The notes beneath the pieces are model-generated. The model was not told the DNA's origin. It did not search any database and saw only the letters and a list, made by a program, of their open reading frames with translations. A stretch of 64,000 bases of DNA from Agrobacterium vitis (GTDB taxonomy: Bacteria; Pseudomonadota; Alphaproteobacteria; Rhizobiales; Rhizobiaceae): contig NZ_AP023272.1 in NCBI RefSeq assembly GCF_013426735.1, positions 2,214,501 to 2,278,500 of the forward strand, written 5' to 3'. Of this stretch, positions 8,557 through 17,117 are shown one piece after another. A program made the position numbers and the translations under genes. Position 1 is the stretch's first letter, and the number at the start of each line of letters is the position of its first letter.

Positions 8557-10038
8557 ATGCAGGTTATCGAAACGCTCGCTGAAGGGCTGAAGCGCGAACT
8601 CAAGGTCATCATTCCGGCCGCTGACATGGAAGCGCAGATGAATGAGCGCCTTGCCGACGTCAAGGACAAGGTTCGCATCAACGGTTTCCGTCCAGGCAAG
8701 GTACCGGCAGGTCACCTGAAGAAGATGTATGGCAAGTCGGTCATGGCCGAACTGGTCAACGAAATCGTCCGTGATCGTCCGTCCGCCATCCTGTCTGAAC
8801 GCGGCGAAAAGTCCGCGACCCAGCCGGAAGTGGCGATGACCGAGGACGAGGCAGAAGCTGACAAGATCCTCAATGCGCAGGCCGATTTCGAATTCACGCT
8901 TGCCTATGAAGTCATTCCCGCTATCGAATTGAAGCCGGTCGACGGCATCAAGATCGTCCGCGAAGTCGTTGAAGTGTCGGAAGACGAAGTCAACGAGCAG
9001 ATCATGAAGATCGCCGAAAGCGCGCGGACCTTCGCCACCAAGGACGGTGTTGCTGCTGATGGCGACCGCGTCACCATGGATTACCTTGGCAAGGTCGATG
9101 GCGTTCCCTTCGACGGTGGCAAGGACGAAGATGCAGAGCTGGTCATCGGCTCCAACCGCTTCATCCCCGGCTTTGAAGAGCAGCTCGTCGGCCTGAAGGC
9201 TGGCGACGAAAAGGTCATCAACGTGACCTTCCCGACCGAATATCCGGCTGCAAATCTGGCTGGCAAGGACGCTACCTTTGACATCACCGTCAAGGAAGTT
9301 GCGGCTCCTGCTGAAACCGAGATCAATGACGAGCTGGCCACCAAGCTCGGCCTGGAATCGGTTGATAAGCTGAAGGAAATCGTTCGCGGCCAGATCGAAA
9401 GCCAGTACGGCAATGTGACCCGCCAGAAGATCAAGCGTCAGATCCTTGATCAGTTGGACGAGATGTACAAGTTCGAAGCGCCTTCGCGTCTGGTTGATGC
9501 CGAATTCGACAATATCTGGCGCCAGATCAACACCGATCTGCAACAGTCCGGCAAGACCTTCGAAGATGAAGAAACGACGGAAGACGCCGCTCGCGAAGAA
9601 TACCGCGCCCTGGCTGAACGTCGCGTTCGTCTCGGCCTGGTTCTCTCCGAAATCGGTGAAAAGGCCGCTATCGATGTGACCGAGGAAGAAATGCAGCGTG
9701 CGCTTTACGCTCAGTTGCAGCAGTTCCCAGGCCAGGAAAAGCAGATCATCGACTTCTTCCGTAACACGCCCGGCGCTTCCGCCTCGCTGCGTGCTCCGAT
9801 CTTTGAAGAAAAGGTCATGGACAAGCTGATCTCCGAGGTCAATGTTACGGACAAGACCGTGACCAAGGAAGAACTGCTGGCTGAAGACGAAGACGGCGAC
9901 GACACCAAGCCTGCCAAGAAGTCGGCCAAGAAGAAGGCTGCCAAGGCTGAAGACGCTTCCGCTGAAGGCGAAGAAGCCGCTCCAAAGAAGAAGGCTGCCG
10001 CGAAGAAGAAGGCCGCTGACGAAGGCGACGCTGAATAA
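8557..10038 (+). CDS. tig: trigger factor
   Basis: The 493-residue ribosome-bound chaperone and prolyl isomerase carries the ribosome-docking signature GFRPGKVP at residues 43-50. An FKBP-type PPIase domain covers about 160-245 ([20 protein letters not shown]), followed by the helical C-terminal domain. The last 60 residues are a low-complexity Lys/Ala/Glu/Asp tail with repeated [12 protein letters not shown] runs, typical of rhizobial trigger factors. ATG at 8557 is the natural family start. A strong terminator follows. Confidence 0.97.
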   Translation: MQVIETLAEGLKRELKVIIPAADMEAQMNERLADVKDKVRINGFRPGKVPAGHLKKMYGKSVMAELVNEIVRDRPSAILSERGEKSATQPEVAMTEDEAEADKILNAQADFEFTLAYEVIPAIELKPVDGIKIVREVVEVSEDEVNEQIMKIAESARTFATKDGVAADGDRVTMDYLGKVDGVPFDGGKDEDAELVIGSNRFIPGFEEQLVGLKAGDEKVINVTFPTEYPAANLAGKDATFDITVKEVAAPAETEINDELATKLGLESVDKLKEIVRGQIESQYGNVTRQKIKRQILDQLDEMYKFEAPSRLVDAEFDNIWRQINTDLQQSGKTFEDEETTEDAAREEYRALAERRVRLGLVLSEIGEKAAIDVTEEEMQRALYAQLQQFPGQEKQIIDFFRNTPGASASLRAPIFEEKVMDKLISEVNVTDKTVTKEELLAEDEDGDDTKPAKKSAKKKAAKAEDASAEGEEAAPKKKAAAKKKAADEGDAE

Positions 10039-10066
10039 GCGACCCTTCTACGACTTCGGTAATGAT

Positions 10067-10093
10067 AAAACCGCCCTTCGGGGCGGTTTTTTT
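10067..10093 (+). terminator. rho-independent terminator of tig
   Basis: AAAACCGCCC at 10067-10076, a TTCG tetraloop, and GGGCGGTTTT at 10081-10090 with T to 10093. Classic form, 29 bases after the tig stop. Confidence 0.95.
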
Positions 10094-10215
10094 ATGCTGA
10101 TGAGCGCTGTTCTGAAAGGTAGTGTGGGGCTTGATGGGACAGGGGTGGTGCTTCCAGAGAATCAATTGTCTTTGATAGAAGGCTGTAGAAAAATCCGTGG
10201 GTGTTGGAGAGCGGC

Positions 10216-10968
10216 ATGGAGATAGAATTGATCCGCAGTGCCACGCTGCGGTTAAAGATGGCCGGGCAAACACTGCTGATTGACCCTTGGCTGGCGGCAA
10301 AGGGGCAGGGCCGAAGCTATCGCGGGGCCTTGGCCTCGCCACTGGTCGATCTGCCAATCCCGGTCGAGCAGGTGATTTACGGCATTGACGCGGTGCTGGT
10401 TTCGCATCTTCACTCCGATCATTTCGACGCTGTTGCCAAACAGCTATTGCCACCTGACATCTCATTATTCTGCCACCCACGTGATGTGGCAGCGATCCGT
10501 GGTATGGGCTTTTCGCGGGTGATGGGGATTGAAAGTGCCACACAGCTTGGCGACGTGCGTCTGGAAACGACAGATGGCCAGCATGGGCCGCCTGAGGTTC
10601 TGGCGGATATGGGAGACGTCAGTGGCTTCCTGCTGCGTGCCACCGGTGAGCCGGTGCTTTACTGGGCTGGCGACACCATCCTGTGCGATGCGGTGCGGCA
10701 GGTGCTTGTTGATCACCGCCCGGATGTGATCGTCGTTCACGCCTGCGGTGCGGAATGGAACGGCTGTGGACCGCTGGTAATGGATGCCGCCATGGTGATG
10801 GAGGTCTTGCACCTTGCGCCGCAAGCCATGGTCATAGCTACTCATCTCGACGCCGTTGACCACGCCACTGTCAGTCGCGCCGATCTTGCCGCCGCCGCAC
10901 AGAGGCAAGCGCCAGAGGTGAGAGCAAGGCTCTACATTCCCGCTGATGGCGCCAGCCTGGTTTTCTAG
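10216..10968 (+). CDS. MBL-fold metal-dependent hydrolase
   Basis: The 250-residue metallo-beta-lactamase-fold protein has the zinc motif SHLHSDHFD (His64, His66, Asp68, His69). Later ligands are the His in TTDGQHG, the Asp in YWAGDTI, and the His in IATHLDAVDH. It belongs to the UlaG-like/YfiM-type branch of small lactonases or phosphodiesterases; the substrate is unknown. The ATG at 10216 has GGAGA five bases upstream and is preferred to the GTG at 10201. It is monocistronic, between the tig terminator and convergent sthA. Confidence 0.85.
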   Translation: MEIELIRSATLRLKMAGQTLLIDPWLAAKGQGRSYRGALASPLVDLPIPVEQVIYGIDAVLVSHLHSDHFDAVAKQLLPPDISLFCHPRDVAAIRGMGFSRVMGIESATQLGDVRLETTDGQHGPPEVLADMGDVSGFLLRATGEPVLYWAGDTILCDAVRQVLVDHRPDVIVVHACGAEWNGCGPLVMDAAMVMEVLHLAPQAMVIATHLDAVDHATVSRADLAAAAQRQAPEVRARLYIPADGASLVF

Positions 10969-11013
10969 GCGATTCCCGCAAAAGTACTAAGCGGTTTAGC
11001 TCGGGCGAATGCC
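10968..11013. repeat. degenerate rhizobial palindrome with AAAAGTnnnnAGCGGTTT core
   Basis: The core GCAAAAGTACTAAGCGGTTTAGC (10978-11000) sits inside flanks that roughly pair (GGCGATTCCCG against CGGGCGAATGCC). The same core, GTAAAAGTGTGAAGCGGTTTTAC, recurs at 54526-54548. It fills the gap between two convergent genes. Confidence 0.45.
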
Positions 11014-11025
11014 AGGTTTTCGAGC

Positions 11026-12450
11026 CTATTGCGCCGCATTTTTCACGGTTTTTTCGACCTTCAGTTCTCCCATCCGGTTCCAGGCGTCCAGTCCGGCGAT
11101 TTTATAGGCCTCTGCCAGCGTCGGGTAATTGAAGGTGTTTTCGACGAAATATTCCACTGTTCCCTTCAGGTTCAGCACGGCCTGGCCGATATGGACCAGT
11201 TCGGTTGCGCCTTCGCCAACGATATGAACGCCGAGCAGGCGGCGGGTTTTCAGCGAGAAGATCATTTTCAACATGCCGCTATCGAGGCCCATGATATGGC
11301 CGCGTGAGGTCTCGCGGAAATGGGCAATGCCGCATTCATAGGGAATGGCGCGTTGCTTGACCTCTTCCTCGGTCAGTCCACAGGTGGAAATCTCGGGCAC
11401 GGCATAAATCCCATAGGGGAAATATTGCGGCGGTTCGCCGGAAGGGGCGCCAACGGCATGGCGGGCGGCAATACGGCCCTGTTCCATCGATGTGGAGGCC
11501 AGACTCGGAAAACCAACCACGTCACCGGCCGCATAGATATTGGGGACATCGGTCTGGAACGTCTCCGGATTGACCTTCAACCGGCCACGGTTATCAGCTT
11601 CCAGCCCGCAGGCTGCAAGGTTCAGCGTATCGGTGGCGCCGACGCGGCCTGCGGCAAACAGCACCATTTCGGAATTCAGCACCCGGCCATTCTTCAGCGT
11701 CACCCGACATTTGCCATCTTCCTTTTCGACCTTTTCTGCCGATTGTCCGAAGATCAGCTTCATGTTGCGGTCACGGAGCTGGTAGGAAAAGTCCTCGACG
11801 ATTTCCTTGTCAATGAAATCCAGCATGTTGTCGCGTGGCTCGACCACCGTCACCTGGGTATCCAGAGCGCTGAAGATCGTCGCATATTCGATGCCGATAA
11901 CGCCCGCGCCGATCACCACCATGGAACGGGGCACGTCCTTGATATGAACGATGTCGTCGCTGTCGAGAATGCTGACTCCATCGAAGGCGATATGGGCAGG
12001 CCGGTGCGGGCGGGTGCCAACTGCCAGCAGGATTGCATTGGCGCTGACACGCTGCACTTCGCCGTCTTCCTTGGTGACCTCAAGCGTGTGTGCATCAAGG
12101 AAGATCGCGTGACCGCGCAATTGCTGCACGCGGTTACGGGAAAACTGATGTTCCAGCACATCGACTTCATGGTCGAGGGTGATCAGTAGGCGACGGCGAA
12201 GGTCATCGGCGCTGATTTCCTGCTTGACGCGGTAGGAGCGGCCATAGAATCCGCGCTCGCGCCAGCCGGTCAGGTTGAGAGCCGTTTCACGCAGCGTTTT
12301 GGAAGGGATGGTGCCGGTATGGACGGAGACCCCGCCGACATGACCGCCGCGCTCGATGACCAGGACCTTCTTGGAAAGCTTGGCGGCCTGAATGGCAGCC
12401 CGGCGTCCTGCGGGACCGCTGCCGATTACCACGAGATCATACTGGTACAT
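11026..12450 (-). CDS. sthA: soluble NAD(P)+ transhydrogenase (Si-specific)
   Basis: The 474-residue flavoprotein of the disulfide-reductase superfamily has an FAD-binding GSGPAG at residues 10-15, an NAD(P)-binding GAGVIGIEYA near 182-191, an FAD site AAGDVVG near 310, and a C-terminal dimer domain with HIVGEGATELVH. The usual redox-disulfide segment reads GGVSVHTGTIPSKTLRE and lacks both cysteines, which separates SthA from lipoamide dehydrogenase and mercuric reductase. The enzyme moves hydride between NADPH and NAD+ in the cytoplasm. The ATG at 12450 is the expected start. Confidence 0.93.
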   Translation of the reverse strand: MYQYDLVVIGSGPAGRRAAIQAAKLSKKVLVIERGGHVGGVSVHTGTIPSKTLRETALNLTGWRERGFYGRSYRVKQEISADDLRRRLLITLDHEVDVLEHQFSRNRVQQLRGHAIFLDAHTLEVTKEDGEVQRVSANAILLAVGTRPHRPAHIAFDGVSILDSDDIVHIKDVPRSMVVIGAGVIGIEYATIFSALDTQVTVVEPRDNMLDFIDKEIVEDFSYQLRDRNMKLIFGQSAEKVEKEDGKCRVTLKNGRVLNSEMVLFAAGRVGATDTLNLAACGLEADNRGRLKVNPETFQTDVPNIYAAGDVVGFPSLASTSMEQGRIAARHAVGAPSGEPPQYFPYGIYAVPEISTCGLTEEEVKQRAIPYECGIAHFRETSRGHIMGLDSGMLKMIFSLKTRRLLGVHIVGEGATELVHIGQAVLNLKGTVEYFVENTFNYPTLAEAYKIAGLDAWNRMGELKVEKTVKNAAQ

Positions 12451-12584
12451 ATCCGTTCTTCCTGTTTGCTACCGGCCTGCTTTGACCGTTGCCTGGCTTG
12501 TCTCGCAACGCAATTGCGTATGCCAATCACGACAATGTAGCAGAGCATTCTAACTGTTTGGTTATCCCGCATTGCACTGCACAC

Positions 12585-12660
12585 AAAAAATCCCCTTAAA
12601 AAACTGGGTCTTTGAGGGGCTCGTACGGCACGAGGAGCCGCGGCTAAAGAATCGGATTGT
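12585..12660 (-). ncRNA. possible small RNA or leader ending in a terminator
   Basis: On the minus strand two hairpins occur in sequence. CTCGTGCCGTACGAG is followed at once by CCCCT...AGGGG (12615-12619 with 12592-12596) and then ATTTTTT. It lies upstream of sthA on the same strand, so it could terminate a short independent RNA or attenuate sthA. No promoter was recognised. Confidence 0.3.
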
Positions 12661-12760
12661 TCATGAAACGAATCCGGAAATGGTGCTATCAGCTTGATAT
12701 GTCGAGTAGATGGCGATTTTCGGGGCTGCTGTGGAAGAATATCCAGCAATCCATAGAGAG

Positions 12761-12805
12761 CTACAGCGAACCTTTGTGCGCCATATAGGTCGCATGGCGT
12801 TGTAG
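12761..12805. repeat. rhizobial intergenic hairpin repeat, copy B
   Basis: CTACAGCGAACCTTTGTGCG pairs in outline with CGCATGGCGTTGTAG (CTACA/TGTAG outer arm). It shares the ACAGCG..CCTTTGTGCG layout with copy A at 8401-8444. Confidence 0.55.
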
Positions 12806-12867
12806 TGGCTCAGTGATTGCGCCACCCGGTCGGGACAGCCTATATATTTGGTGTTCCTCCCGCCAAT

Positions 12868-14061
12868 ATGGATCTGCCCATGTCTCTTGCCCCCTTTAAT
12901 CCGCGTGTCGCACGGCTCGCGACGCCGCCCATTCCCTCGGTTTTCGGTTGGGGACGCGCTTATGATGGAGCGGCTGGACCCTTGATCGATCTGTCACAGG
13001 CCGCACCGGGCCATCCACCGCATACCGATCTGCTGGGCTGGCTCGCACAAGCGGCGGGGTCTGCCGAAGCCTGCGGCTATGGGGCAATCGAAGGTGAACT
13101 GGTTCTCAGGCAGGCTTATTGCACGCATCTGTCCGATCTTTACGGTGCAGATTTTACGCCAGAGCAGATTCACATTACCGCTGGTGCAAACCAGGCCTTC
13201 ATCTGTGCGGCTATGGCACTGGCGGGGGCGGGCGAAAGGATAGCGCTGACCGATCCCTTCTATTTCAACCACGATACGACGCTCGCCATGCTGGGCATCG
13301 AAACGGTTGCCTTGCCCTGCGACAGCGACAACGGTTTCCTGCCGGATCTTGACCGGGCGGAACAGGTGGTGAAAAGCGGCATCAAGGCGCTGGCGTTGGT
13401 AACGCCCAACAATCCGACCGGTGCGATCTATCCGAAGGAATTGCTTGCCGATCTCTACCGGCTCTGCCGCGCCCATGGCGTCTGGCTGATTGTCGATGAA
13501 ACCTACCGCGATTTTCTCGATCCTGAATTCGGCAGGCCGCATGAGCTGTTTTCGCAGCCGGATTGGCCGGAAGGTCTGATCCAGATTTACAGTTTTTCGA
13601 AATCCTTCGCCATCCCCGGTCATCGTCTGGCGGCGATTTGCGCTGGCGGACCTGTGGTGGAGCAAGTCGCCAAGATTATGGATAATTTGCAGATCTGCGC
13701 GCCGCGCGCTGCCCAGATCGCGCTTGCCAAGGCTTTACCGGTTCTGGATGGCTGGCGGGCGGAAAACGCCGCCGAGATCGCCCGGCGAACGGCTGCGCTA
13801 CGCCAAGCCTTCGACCTTTTACCAGAATGGCACTTGGCATCGATCGGCGCTTATTTTGCCTTTGCCCGTCATCCGTTCGCACATGCCGCCTCCATCGATG
13901 TCGCAGAGCAATTGGCGCGGCGGGCGGGCATTCTGACGGTTCCAGGCGGTTTTTTCGGGTCGCGGCAGGAGGGGTATCTGCGGCTTGCCTTCGCCAATGT
14001 CGGTTGCCCGACCATCGAGACATTGCCGGAGCGGTTGAGGACATTTACGTTGGCTGGTTGA
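12868..14061 (+). CDS. PLP-dependent aminotransferase, class I/II
   Basis: About 397 residues of fold-type I aminotransferase. Visible motifs are ITAGANQAF (cofactor phosphate region), TPNNPTGAIYP, VDETYRDF (Asp binding the pyridine nitrogen), SFSKSFAIPGHRLA (Schiff-base Lys) and a C-terminal YLRLAFANVG (substrate-carboxylate Arg). The substrate is not predictable; the immediate neighbour is an agmatinase-family gene, so an amino-acid or guanidino-compound route is possible but unproven. ATGs at 12868 and 12880 are both usable; neither has a good ribosome-binding site. Confidence 0.88.
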   Translation: MDLPMSLAPFNPRVARLATPPIPSVFGWGRAYDGAAGPLIDLSQAAPGHPPHTDLLGWLAQAAGSAEACGYGAIEGELVLRQAYCTHLSDLYGADFTPEQIHITAGANQAFICAAMALAGAGERIALTDPFYFNHDTTLAMLGIETVALPCDSDNGFLPDLDRAEQVVKSGIKALALVTPNNPTGAIYPKELLADLYRLCRAHGVWLIVDETYRDFLDPEFGRPHELFSQPDWPEGLIQIYSFSKSFAIPGHRLAAICAGGPVVEQVAKIMDNLQICAPRAAQIALAKALPVLDGWRAENAAEIARRTAALRQAFDLLPEWHLASIGAYFAFARHPFAHAASIDVAEQLARRAGILTVPGGFFGSRQEGYLRLAFANVGCPTIETLPERLRTFTLAG

Positions 14062-14086
14062 ACCCTGTCTGGAAAAGGTGACGATT

Positions 14087-15142
14087 ATGGCCTTCGACAA
14101 TGAAAAGCTCGACGCGCTGCGACGTAAATATGGCGGCGAAACCGGCGGGGAAGTGTTTGATCCCCGCTTCAAGCGGGTGGCGGAGAAGATCTTTGACAGT
14201 AAGGGGACAAGGCTTGCTCCTTATTCCGGCATTCCGACATTTCTATCGGCTTCCTATCGACAGGTCGAAGCGGACAATCCGGATTTTGGCGGTCTGGACG
14301 TGGGTATCATCGGTGTGCCGATGGATCTCGGCGTCACCAACCGTCCTGGTTCCCGCTTCGGGCCGCGTGCCTTGCGCACCATTGAGCGGATCGGACCGTA
14401 TAATCATGTGCTGGATTGCGCGCCTGTGCATGAGTTGAAGGTGGCGGATGTCGGTGATGTGCCGTTTGCCAGCCGCTATCGACTGGAACAGAGCCATGTC
14501 GATATTGAACACCGTATCGGTCAGATGGTGACACAAGGAGTGGTGCCGCTTAGCGTCGGCGGCGATCACTCAATTACGCATCCGATCCTGAAGGCCGTCG
14601 GGAAAGACCGACCGGTCGGGCTTATTCATATCGACGCCCATTGCGACACCAGCGGCCAGTTTGATCAAACCAAATTTCACCATGGCGGCCCATTTCGCAA
14701 TGCGGTGCTGGACGGCGTATTGGACCCGACGCGCACGGTGCAGATCGGCATTCGTGGACCGGCGGAATATCTCTGGGAATTCAGCTATGAAAGCGGCATG
14801 ACGGTTATTCATGCCGAGGAGATTTCAGCGCTTGGTATTCCAGCGGTGATCGCCAAGGCTTTGCAGGTGGTCGGGGATGGTCCGATCTATCTGTCTTTTG
14901 ATATCGACAGTCTCGATCCGGCCTTTGCGCCAGGAACCGGCACGCCCGAGGTCGGTGGCTTGACCACACGTGAGGTGCTGGAACTGCTGCGCGGTCTGAA
15001 AGGTGTCAACCTTGTCGGTGGCGATGTGGTGGAAGTCGCGCCGCAATATGACAGCACCACAAATACGGCACAGGCGGGGGCACAGGTGCTGTTCGAAATC
15101 CTCAGCCTGATGGTTTTCAGTCCGTCCATTGGCAAAGAATAG
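14087..15142 (+). CDS. speB: agmatinase / arginase-family ureohydrolase
   Basis: The 351-residue ureohydrolase carries the complete binuclear manganese site: GGDHSITHP near residue 161, IDAHCDT near 183, and SFDIDSLDPAFAPGTGTPE near 268. These enzymes release urea from agmatine or related guanidino compounds. The N-terminal extension of about 60 residues before DVGIIGVPMDLG is long compared with E. coli SpeB, so guanidinobutyrase-type specificity cannot be excluded. ATG at 14087 follows AAAAGG; a GTG at 14078 is an alternative. It begins 25 bases after the aminotransferase stop, probably one operon. Confidence 0.85.
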   Translation: MAFDNEKLDALRRKYGGETGGEVFDPRFKRVAEKIFDSKGTRLAPYSGIPTFLSASYRQVEADNPDFGGLDVGIIGVPMDLGVTNRPGSRFGPRALRTIERIGPYNHVLDCAPVHELKVADVGDVPFASRYRLEQSHVDIEHRIGQMVTQGVVPLSVGGDHSITHPILKAVGKDRPVGLIHIDAHCDTSGQFDQTKFHHGGPFRNAVLDGVLDPTRTVQIGIRGPAEYLWEFSYESGMTVIHAEEISALGIPAVIAKALQVVGDGPIYLSFDIDSLDPAFAPGTGTPEVGGLTTREVLELLRGLKGVNLVGGDVVEVAPQYDSTTNTAQAGAQVLFEILSLMVFSPSIGKE

Positions 15143-15256
15143 GCATTTCAAGACGTGGTAAGGATAAAGGCGGGGCGAGGGGGTGATTAGGTCTCTCACA
15201 CCTTTTTATGAAGGAACTAAAACTCCCCCGAAGGTGGATGTCTATTTATTCAATAA

Positions 15257-15287
15257 CTAAAAACCCGGCAATCTTTCAATGCCGGGT
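15257..15287 (-). terminator. terminator of the exported protein gene
   Basis: Minus-strand arms ACCCGGCA and TGCCGGGT (15280-15287 and 15263-15270) are followed by TTTTTAG. It lies 32 bases beyond the stop of the gene at 15319. Confidence 0.85.
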
Positions 15288-15318
15288 CTGGAAACTGTTA
15301 CCACCATGGAAGGCCCGT

Positions 15319-15867
15319 TTATTTCTTGATCGAGCCGACGGCCAACTGGTCAACCTGGCGATTGAGCCGCAAACCAATGACCGGGATCATCCGGTCTTCG
15401 ACCTTGACGGAAATGGTGACGTTCATGGCCTTATCGTCTTCGATGCTGGCGACCATGGCACCGTTCAGTTTGGCGCGGTTAATGCCCATGACTACTTTAT
15501 CGCCATTCACCTGGCCGGAGATGATGTCGAGGCCTTTGCCTTCGGCACCGTCGAGGAACTGGCCGCTGTAGGCGCCGCCCTTCATTGAAATCACTGCATT
15601 CATCGGTTGGGAAAACACGCCGACCCGGCACGTCCCGCCCAGTTTGATGCCAGCCTCTGCACCTTCGACAGGCTCACCCGTCAGATTGCAGTTGAATTTT
15701 GTACCCTTGTACTTTCCAGCGACGATTTCGCCCGGTCCGCTCCAGACGCCGGAAACGGATTCGAAGAACTGGCGATCTTTCTGGGCTGCATCAGCAACGC
15801 CTGCCGGAAGGGCAATGGCGCAGGCAACGGCAAAACTGCCGAGTAGCAAAGAGAAACGGTGCGGCAT
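15319..15867 (-). CDS. conserved exported protein of unknown function
   Basis: The 182-residue protein has a clear signal peptide (residues 1-28, cleavage likely after ADA). The mature domain is rich in Gly and beta-prone residues (ESVSGVWSGPGEIVAGKYKG) with two Cys (FNCNL and GGTCRVG) that could form a disulfide in the periplasm. I do not recognise a named family; the Gly/Trp start of the mature part is lipocalin-like, which is only a resemblance. It is monocistronic with its own terminator. Confidence 0.75.
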   Translation of the reverse strand: MPHRFSLLLGSFAVACAIALPAGVADAAQKDRQFFESVSGVWSGPGEIVAGKYKGTKFNCNLTGEPVEGAEAGIKLGGTCRVGVFSQPMNAVISMKGGAYSGQFLDGAEGKGLDIISGQVNGDKVVMGINRAKLNGAMVASIEDDKAMNVTISVKVEDRMIPVIGLRLNRQVDQLAVGSIKK

Positions 15868-16019
15868 CGGCTTTCCTTGGCGTAATCGACGAACACTTGT
15901 TGGCTGATTTATAGTGCAAGGATGGTTAATATTTCCTTAGTCGCCATGGTCTCAATGTGGTTTGCGCTCTTTATCCCACACGAGATGTCTTGAAAGATAT
16001 TTTGCGAAATTTGTAATTT

Positions 16020-17117
16020 TTACAAGGCCTTGCCGTTGGGATTGATGGCCGGTTTCAGCGCTGGCATAAAGTCTCCAATGCCTGGACGTCTTAACGCTTT
16101 GAACTCCAAGGGTCGGCAGAGGTCCATGGCGGCAATACCGATTCTCGCCGTCATCAACCCGTTGATCACCCCTTCACCAAGCCTTGCTGACAGCCGGGAG
16201 GCAAGGCCGTGACCCAGAACTTGTTGGGCAAGGCCATCGCCAATGGCAATCGATCCGGTCACGGCCAGATGGGCAAAGACATCGCGCAAGAGCCGCAACA
16301 TGCCGATGGAGCCGGGGCGGCCACCGTAGAGTTCCGCCATGGCGCGCACCAGGCGCACCACTTCAAACAGCACATAGGCAAGGTCCACAAGGGCGCGCGG
16401 GCTGACGGCTGTGACCACAGACACCCGCTTTGAGGCGTTGATAATCAGGCTGCGGGCTTTGGCATCCAGAGGTGCTAGCAATTCCCGCTCGGCCAAGGCA
16501 ATCAGATGCGGTGCATCGATAATGTCGTTTTCGGCGGCTTTCAGCACGCTCCTACCCCGGGCGGTTTCCGCCCGGTGCTGGGTCAAGTTTTCGACCTCCT
16601 TGACCAGTTTACGTGCTTCGCTGGCCGTACCCTGCAAGGAAAGTGCGCTGGCGCGCTGTTTGATCGCCTGCACGGCATTCAGCCGGTAAATACCCGCCAG
16701 TTCCCGGATCACCACCACGGTCAGCGCCAGAAGGCCGATGCCCAGTAAGGTCAGCGCGGTATAGCCAAGCCAATCGGCGCGGGTGAAAAGGTCGCGGATC
16801 AGATCGTCGATCCAGAGACCGATTGCGAAGGAGGCAAGCGCGCCGAATGCTGCACCGGCAAGCTTGCCGAAGGAAAAGCGGCGCTTGGCGGGTCTTGCAA
16901 TCGGGACGATGGCCTCGTCTTCGCTCAAGCCTGCCAGGAACGGGTCTTCAGCATCGGGCGTGATCGTCACGTTGGCGTCGAAGCTTTTCGGCGTGCGCCT
17001 TTGAGGCTCCGGCGCCTCGACAAAAGGCGGGCGGGCAGGGGAGGAAGATGGTTCCTCAAGCGAAAAGGCCGCAGGACGTCGTGGCATCGGGCGTTGATCT
17101 TCTGGGGTCTTGCTCAT
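16020..17117 (-). CDS. TIGR01620 / YcjF-like inner-membrane protein (DUF697)
   Basis: The 365-residue protein has a Pro/Arg-rich cytoplasmic N-terminus of about 85 residues, two adjacent transmembrane helices (about 90-140), and a C-terminal DUF697-like region containing VSPRALVDLAYVLFEVVRLV and GRPGSIGMLRL. It overlaps the YcjX-like gene upstream (ATGA at 17114-17117), the usual YcjX-YcjF pairing in proteobacteria. The role is unknown, with stress or envelope association inferred from the family. Confidence 0.85.
   Translation of the reverse strand: MSKTPEDQRPMPRRPAAFSLEEPSSSPARPPFVEAPEPQRRTPKSFDANVTITPDAEDPFLAGLSEDEAIVPIARPAKRRFSFGKLAGAAFGALASFAIGLWIDDLIRDLFTRADWLGYTALTLLGIGLLALTVVVIRELAGIYRLNAVQAIKQRASALSLQGTASEARKLVKEVENLTQHRAETARGRSVLKAAENDIIDAPHLIALAERELLAPLDAKARSLIINASKRVSVVTAVSPRALVDLAYVLFEVVRLVRAMAELYGGRPGSIGMLRLLRDVFAHLAVTGSIAIGDGLAQQVLGHGLASRLSARLGEGVINGLMTARIGIAAMDLCRPLEFKALRRPGIGDFMPALKPAINPNGKAL

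Larger units (their letters stand above)
12451..12867. other. divergent intergenic region between sthA and an aminotransferase gene
   Basis: About 417 bases with no gene-like frame. It carries a minus-strand hairpin with a T-run (12585-12619) and the repeat copy B (12761-12805). Confidence 0.55.

Noticed and set aside
11026..12450. Loss of both redox cysteines in SthA as a defect
   Set aside because: Absence of the redox disulfide is characteristic of soluble transhydrogenases in this superfamily.
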